A stretch of DNA of 34,128 bases, from contig NZ_REBW01000112.1 of assembly GCF_007692535.1 (NCBI RefSeq), positions 1 through 34,128 on the forward strand, given 5' to 3'. This DNA is from Thioalkalivibrio sp. (GTDB lineage Bacteria; Pseudomonadota; Gammaproteobacteria; Ectothiorhodospirales; Ectothiorhodospiraceae). Both the position numbers and the translations under genes were made by a program. How positions within the stretch are numbered: the first letter of the stretch is position 1; each line of letters starts with the position of its first letter. Of this stretch, positions 31,894 through 34,128 are shown piece after piece. Under the pieces are notes generated by a model. The model saw nothing but the letters and a program-made list of their open reading frames with translations, ran no database searches and was not told the DNA's origin.

Positions 31894-32914
31894 AATATTC
31901 CCCGGCAAGGACCTCGGCAATCTGAATGGTGTTCAGCGCGGCCCCCTTGCGCACGTTGTCGGACACCACCCAGAGGTTCAAACCGCGCGGATGCGATATG
32001 TCCTCGCGGATGCGGCCGACGAAAACGCCGTCGCGCCCGCTGCTCTCGGTCACGGCAGTCGGATAACCGCCCGGCTCCCGCTTGTCCAGCACCGTCACAC
32101 CCGGCGCGCTCGAGAGCAGCTCGCGTGCCGCTTCCGCGCTGATCTTCTCCCGCGTCTCGATGTGCACCGCCTCGGAATGGCCGTAGAACACCGGCACACG
32201 CACCGTGGTCGGATTCACCATGATCGTTTCGTCGCCGAAGATCTTCCGGGTCTCCCAGACCATCTTCATTTCTTCCTTCGTGTAACCGTTGTCCATGAAG
32301 GCGTCGATATGCGGCAGCACGTTGAATGCGATCTGCTTCGGATAGACCTTGCACTCCACCGGCTTGCCGTTCAGCAGGGCCGCGGTCTGGTGGGCCAGTT
32401 CCTCGATCGCGTCCTTGCCGGTGCCGGACACGGCCTGGTACGTCGCGACATTGATGCGCTCGATGCCAACGGCGTCATAGATGGGCTTCAGCGCCACCAG
32501 CATCTGAATGGTCGAGCAGTTCGGGTTGGCGATGATTCCCCGCTGGGTGTACTGCGCGATTGCCTGAGGGTTGACCTCGGGCACCACCAGGGGAATATCG
32601 TCGTCGTAGCGGAACTGGGAGGTGTTGTCGACGACCACGCAGCCGGCGGCCGCGGCCTTCGGAGCGTATTGCGCCGAAACGGACGCGCCGGGGGAAAACA
32701 GACCGATCTGCACCTTCGCGAAGTCGAAGTCCGCGAGATCCTCGACCACCAGTTCGCGGTTGCCGAAGGCCACTGTCTTGCCCGCTGAGCGCTCGCTGGC
32801 CAGGGCGTAGACCTTGCCCACGGGAAACTTCCGCTGCGCCAGGATCGACAGCATCGTCTCGCCCACGGCTCCGGTGGCACCCACGACCGCAACGTCAAAC
32901 GTTTTTGCATTCAT
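31889..32914 (-). CDS. asd: Aspartate-semialdehyde dehydrogenase
   Basis: Asd reduces aspartyl phosphate to the semialdehyde, the branch point to lysine/diaminopimelate, threonine and methionine. The 341-aa protein begins with the NADP-binding VVGATGAVGE (10-19). The catalytic nucleophile is Cys133 in NPNCSTIQ, and the acid/base His lies in the GHSEAVHIE motif (246-251). It belongs to the form with GHSEAV, common in Pseudomonas and Gram-positives, rather than the E. coli form. It starts 30 bp after the leuB stop; GGCGG precedes the ATG. The leuB-asd-fimV order is conserved in gammaproteobacteria. Confidence 0.96.
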   Translation of the reverse strand: MNAKTFDVAVVGATGAVGETMLSILAQRKFPVGKVYALASERSAGKTVAFGNRELVVEDLADFDFAKVQIGLFSPGASVSAQYAPKAAAAGCVVVDNTSQFRYDDDIPLVVPEVNPQAIAQYTQRGIIANPNCSTIQMLVALKPIYDAVGIERINVATYQAVSGTGKDAIEELAHQTAALLNGKPVECKVYPKQIAFNVLPHIDAFMDNGYTKEEMKMVWETRKIFGDETIMVNPTTVRVPVFYGHSEAVHIETREKISAEAARELLSSAPGVTVLDKREPGGYPTAVTESSGRDGVFVGRIREDISHPRGLNLWVVSDNVRKGAALNTIQIAEVLAGEYL

Positions 32915-32944
32915 TACATTACCGCCATTTTATGAACTATTGTG

Positions 32945-34015
32945 TCAATTCAGGGCCGCGACCAGCGCATCGCCCATCGCCTTGCCTCCGACCAGCGTGC
33001 AGCCCTCGGACTGGATATCTGCCGTGCGCAATCCCTGGTCGAGAACCCGCCCGACCGCCGCCTCGATCCGGCGCGCGCCTTCCTCCTGCCCGAGGCTGTG
33101 CCGGAGCATCATCGCAACGGACAGCACGGTGGCGATCGGATTGGCCTTGTCCTGCCCAGCGATGTCCGGAGCCGAGCCGTGAATCGGCTCGTACAGGCCG
33201 GCGCCGGTCGCATTCATCGACGCGGACGGGAGCATGCCGATCGACCCGGTAAGCATCGCGGCGGCATCGGAGAGGATGTCCCCGAAGATGTTTCCGGTCA
33301 CCATCACATCGAACTGCTTGGGCGCCCGCACCAGCTGCATCGCCGCATTGTCCACGTACATGTGGGAGAGCTCTACCTCGGGGTATTCCTCGCCGACGCG
33401 GATGACCACCTCGCGCCACAGCTCCGAGACCTCCAGCACGTTCGCCTTGTCCACCGAACACAGACGGCGATCGCGCTTCATGGCCGCCTCGAAGCCTACA
33501 CGGGCGATCCTCTCGATTTCGGATTCGCTGTACACGGCCGTGTTGAAACCCACGCGTTCGCCGTCGCGCAGCTCGATGCCGCGCGGATGCCCGAAATAAA
33601 TGTCGCCGGTCAACTCGCGCACGATCAGCAGATCCAGCCCCGCGACCACCTCGGGCCGCAGCGTGGAGGCCGATGCGAGTTGCGGATACAGAATCGCCGG
33701 GCGCAGGTTCGCGAACAGTCCAAGGTCGGAACGAATGCCGAGCAGCCCGCGCTCCGGCCGCAGCTCGCGCTCCAGGGCTTCATACTGCGGTCCACCCACG
33801 GCACCCAGCAGGATGGCATCCGCCTCGCGCGCCATCACCCGCGTCGCCTCGGGATAGGGGTGGCCCACCGCGTCGTAGGCGGCCCCGCCGATCAGGCCCT
33901 CGTCGATCTCGAGATCCATTCCCTCCAACTCGGCCACTCGGTCCAGGACCTTCAAGGCCTCGTTGACAATCTCCGGGCCGATCCCATCGCCCGGCAACAC
34001 CAGAATCCGTTGCAC
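32945..34015 (-). CDS. leuB: 3-isopropylmalate dehydrogenase
   Basis: LeuB oxidatively decarboxylates 3-isopropylmalate in leucine synthesis with NAD+. The 356-aa protein starts (V)[16 protein letters not shown]. It includes ELTGDIYFG and [17 protein letters not shown] (metal-binding Asp region), and the cofactor loop [18 protein letters not shown]. The GTG at 34015 is preferred because GAGGAG lies about 9 bp upstream and homologues begin here. An in-frame ATG at 34111 would add 32 residues that look untranslated and contain a hairpin. leuC and leuD are probably just outside the window, which cannot be seen. Confidence 0.95.
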   Translation of the reverse strand: MQRILVLPGDGIGPEIVNEALKVLDRVAELEGMDLEIDEGLIGGAAYDAVGHPYPEATRVMAREADAILLGAVGGPQYEALERELRPERGLLGIRSDLGLFANLRPAILYPQLASASTLRPEVVAGLDLLIVRELTGDIYFGHPRGIELRDGERVGFNTAVYSESEIERIARVGFEAAMKRDRRLCSVDKANVLEVSELWREVVIRVGEEYPEVELSHMYVDNAAMQLVRAPKQFDVMVTGNIFGDILSDAAAMLTGSIGMLPSASMNATGAGLYEPIHGSAPDIAGQDKANPIATVLSVAMMLRHSLGQEEGARRIEAAVGRVLDQGLRTADIQSEGCTLVGGKAMGDALVAALN

Positions 34016-34087
34016 CCAGTCTTCTCCTCGTTTCCACGCAAACCCATTCGCATGAGGCTGCGAACCCGACTGTCCGCCGGCGGGTGT

Positions 34088-34107
34088 CGGCAGCAGGGAT
34101 GCTGCCG
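34088..34107 (-). repeat. Short hairpin upstream of leuB
   Basis: CGGCAGCA (34088-34095) and TGCTGCCG (34100-34107) form an 8-bp perfect stem around GGGA. A partial echo of its loop (CATCCCTG) lies just outside, at 34117-34124 on the minus strand. It may end the preceding gene or be a REP-like fragment; there is no T-run. Confidence 0.4.
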
Positions 34108-34128
34108 TCAAGCCTACAGGGATGTATT

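Noticed and set aside
32918-32945. TTGACA on the minus strand at the leuB stop as an asd promoter
   Set aside because: The hexamer is formed by the leuB stop codon region, and no -10 lies at a proper distance.

Overview
The window is a dense, GC-rich chromosomal segment that looks like a gammaproteobacterium of the Chromatiales/Ectothiorhodospiraceae type (for example Thioalkalivibrio, Ectothiorhodospira or Allochromatium relatives). Three things suggest this: a two-subunit class III PHA synthase (PhaC+PhaE) lying opposite a phaA-phaR-phaP-phaB set, as described for Allochromatium; the leuB-asd-fimV-truA-trpF-trpB-trpA-accD-folC-SPOR-cvpA-purF order, familiar from Pseudomonas and other gammaproteobacteria; and an IscR with the classical Cys3His ligand set. 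The genus is an inference. I see no insertion sequence, prophage, integrase or CRISPR array, and no broken gene.

Region 1 (1-7.7 kb): tRNA-Ser(GGA), a DUF1820 protein and purU on the minus strand, then a complete polyhydroxyalkanoate (PHA) locus. phaE-phaC (minus) encode the synthase. phaA, phaR, phaP and phaB (plus) encode thiolase, granule-sensing repressor, phasin and acetoacetyl-CoA reductase. Together they turn acetyl-CoA into 3-hydroxybutyryl-CoA, polymerise it and coat the granule. The phaP promoter carries TGC-rich repeats that look like a PhaR operator, and a 21-bp hairpin ends the plus-strand set.

Region 2 (7.8-18 kb): mltF (murein transglycosylase) faces a tightly overlapped minus-strand operon for an MCE/Mla-type lipid transporter: STAS-fused permease, ATPase, MCE protein and lipoprotein, followed by a glutathione peroxidase and tadA. 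Divergent to it is a three-gene moxR - DUF58 - transglutaminase (TgpA-like) operon. A 302-bp patch of REP-like palindromes separates this from region 3.

Region 3 (18.2-34.1 kb), all minus strand: stand-alone iscR, a signal-peptide-less L,D-transpeptidase-like protein, purF-cvpA, a SPOR-domain protein, folC, accD, trpA-trpB-trpF, truA, an unexpected CbiQ/EcfT-like membrane protein, fimV, asd and leuB. These serve purine, folate, fatty-acid, tryptophan, lysine/threonine and leucine synthesis plus polar/pilus organisation. A perfect 16-bp CRP-type palindrome overlaps the end of asd upstream of fimV.

Most of the window is housekeeping. The parts that deserve a second look are the Ala/Lys-rich tail on PhaE, the lipid-transporter operon carrying a peroxidase, the membrane protein inserted between fimV and truA, and the regulatory palindromes at phaP, fimV, iscR and mlaE/moxR.
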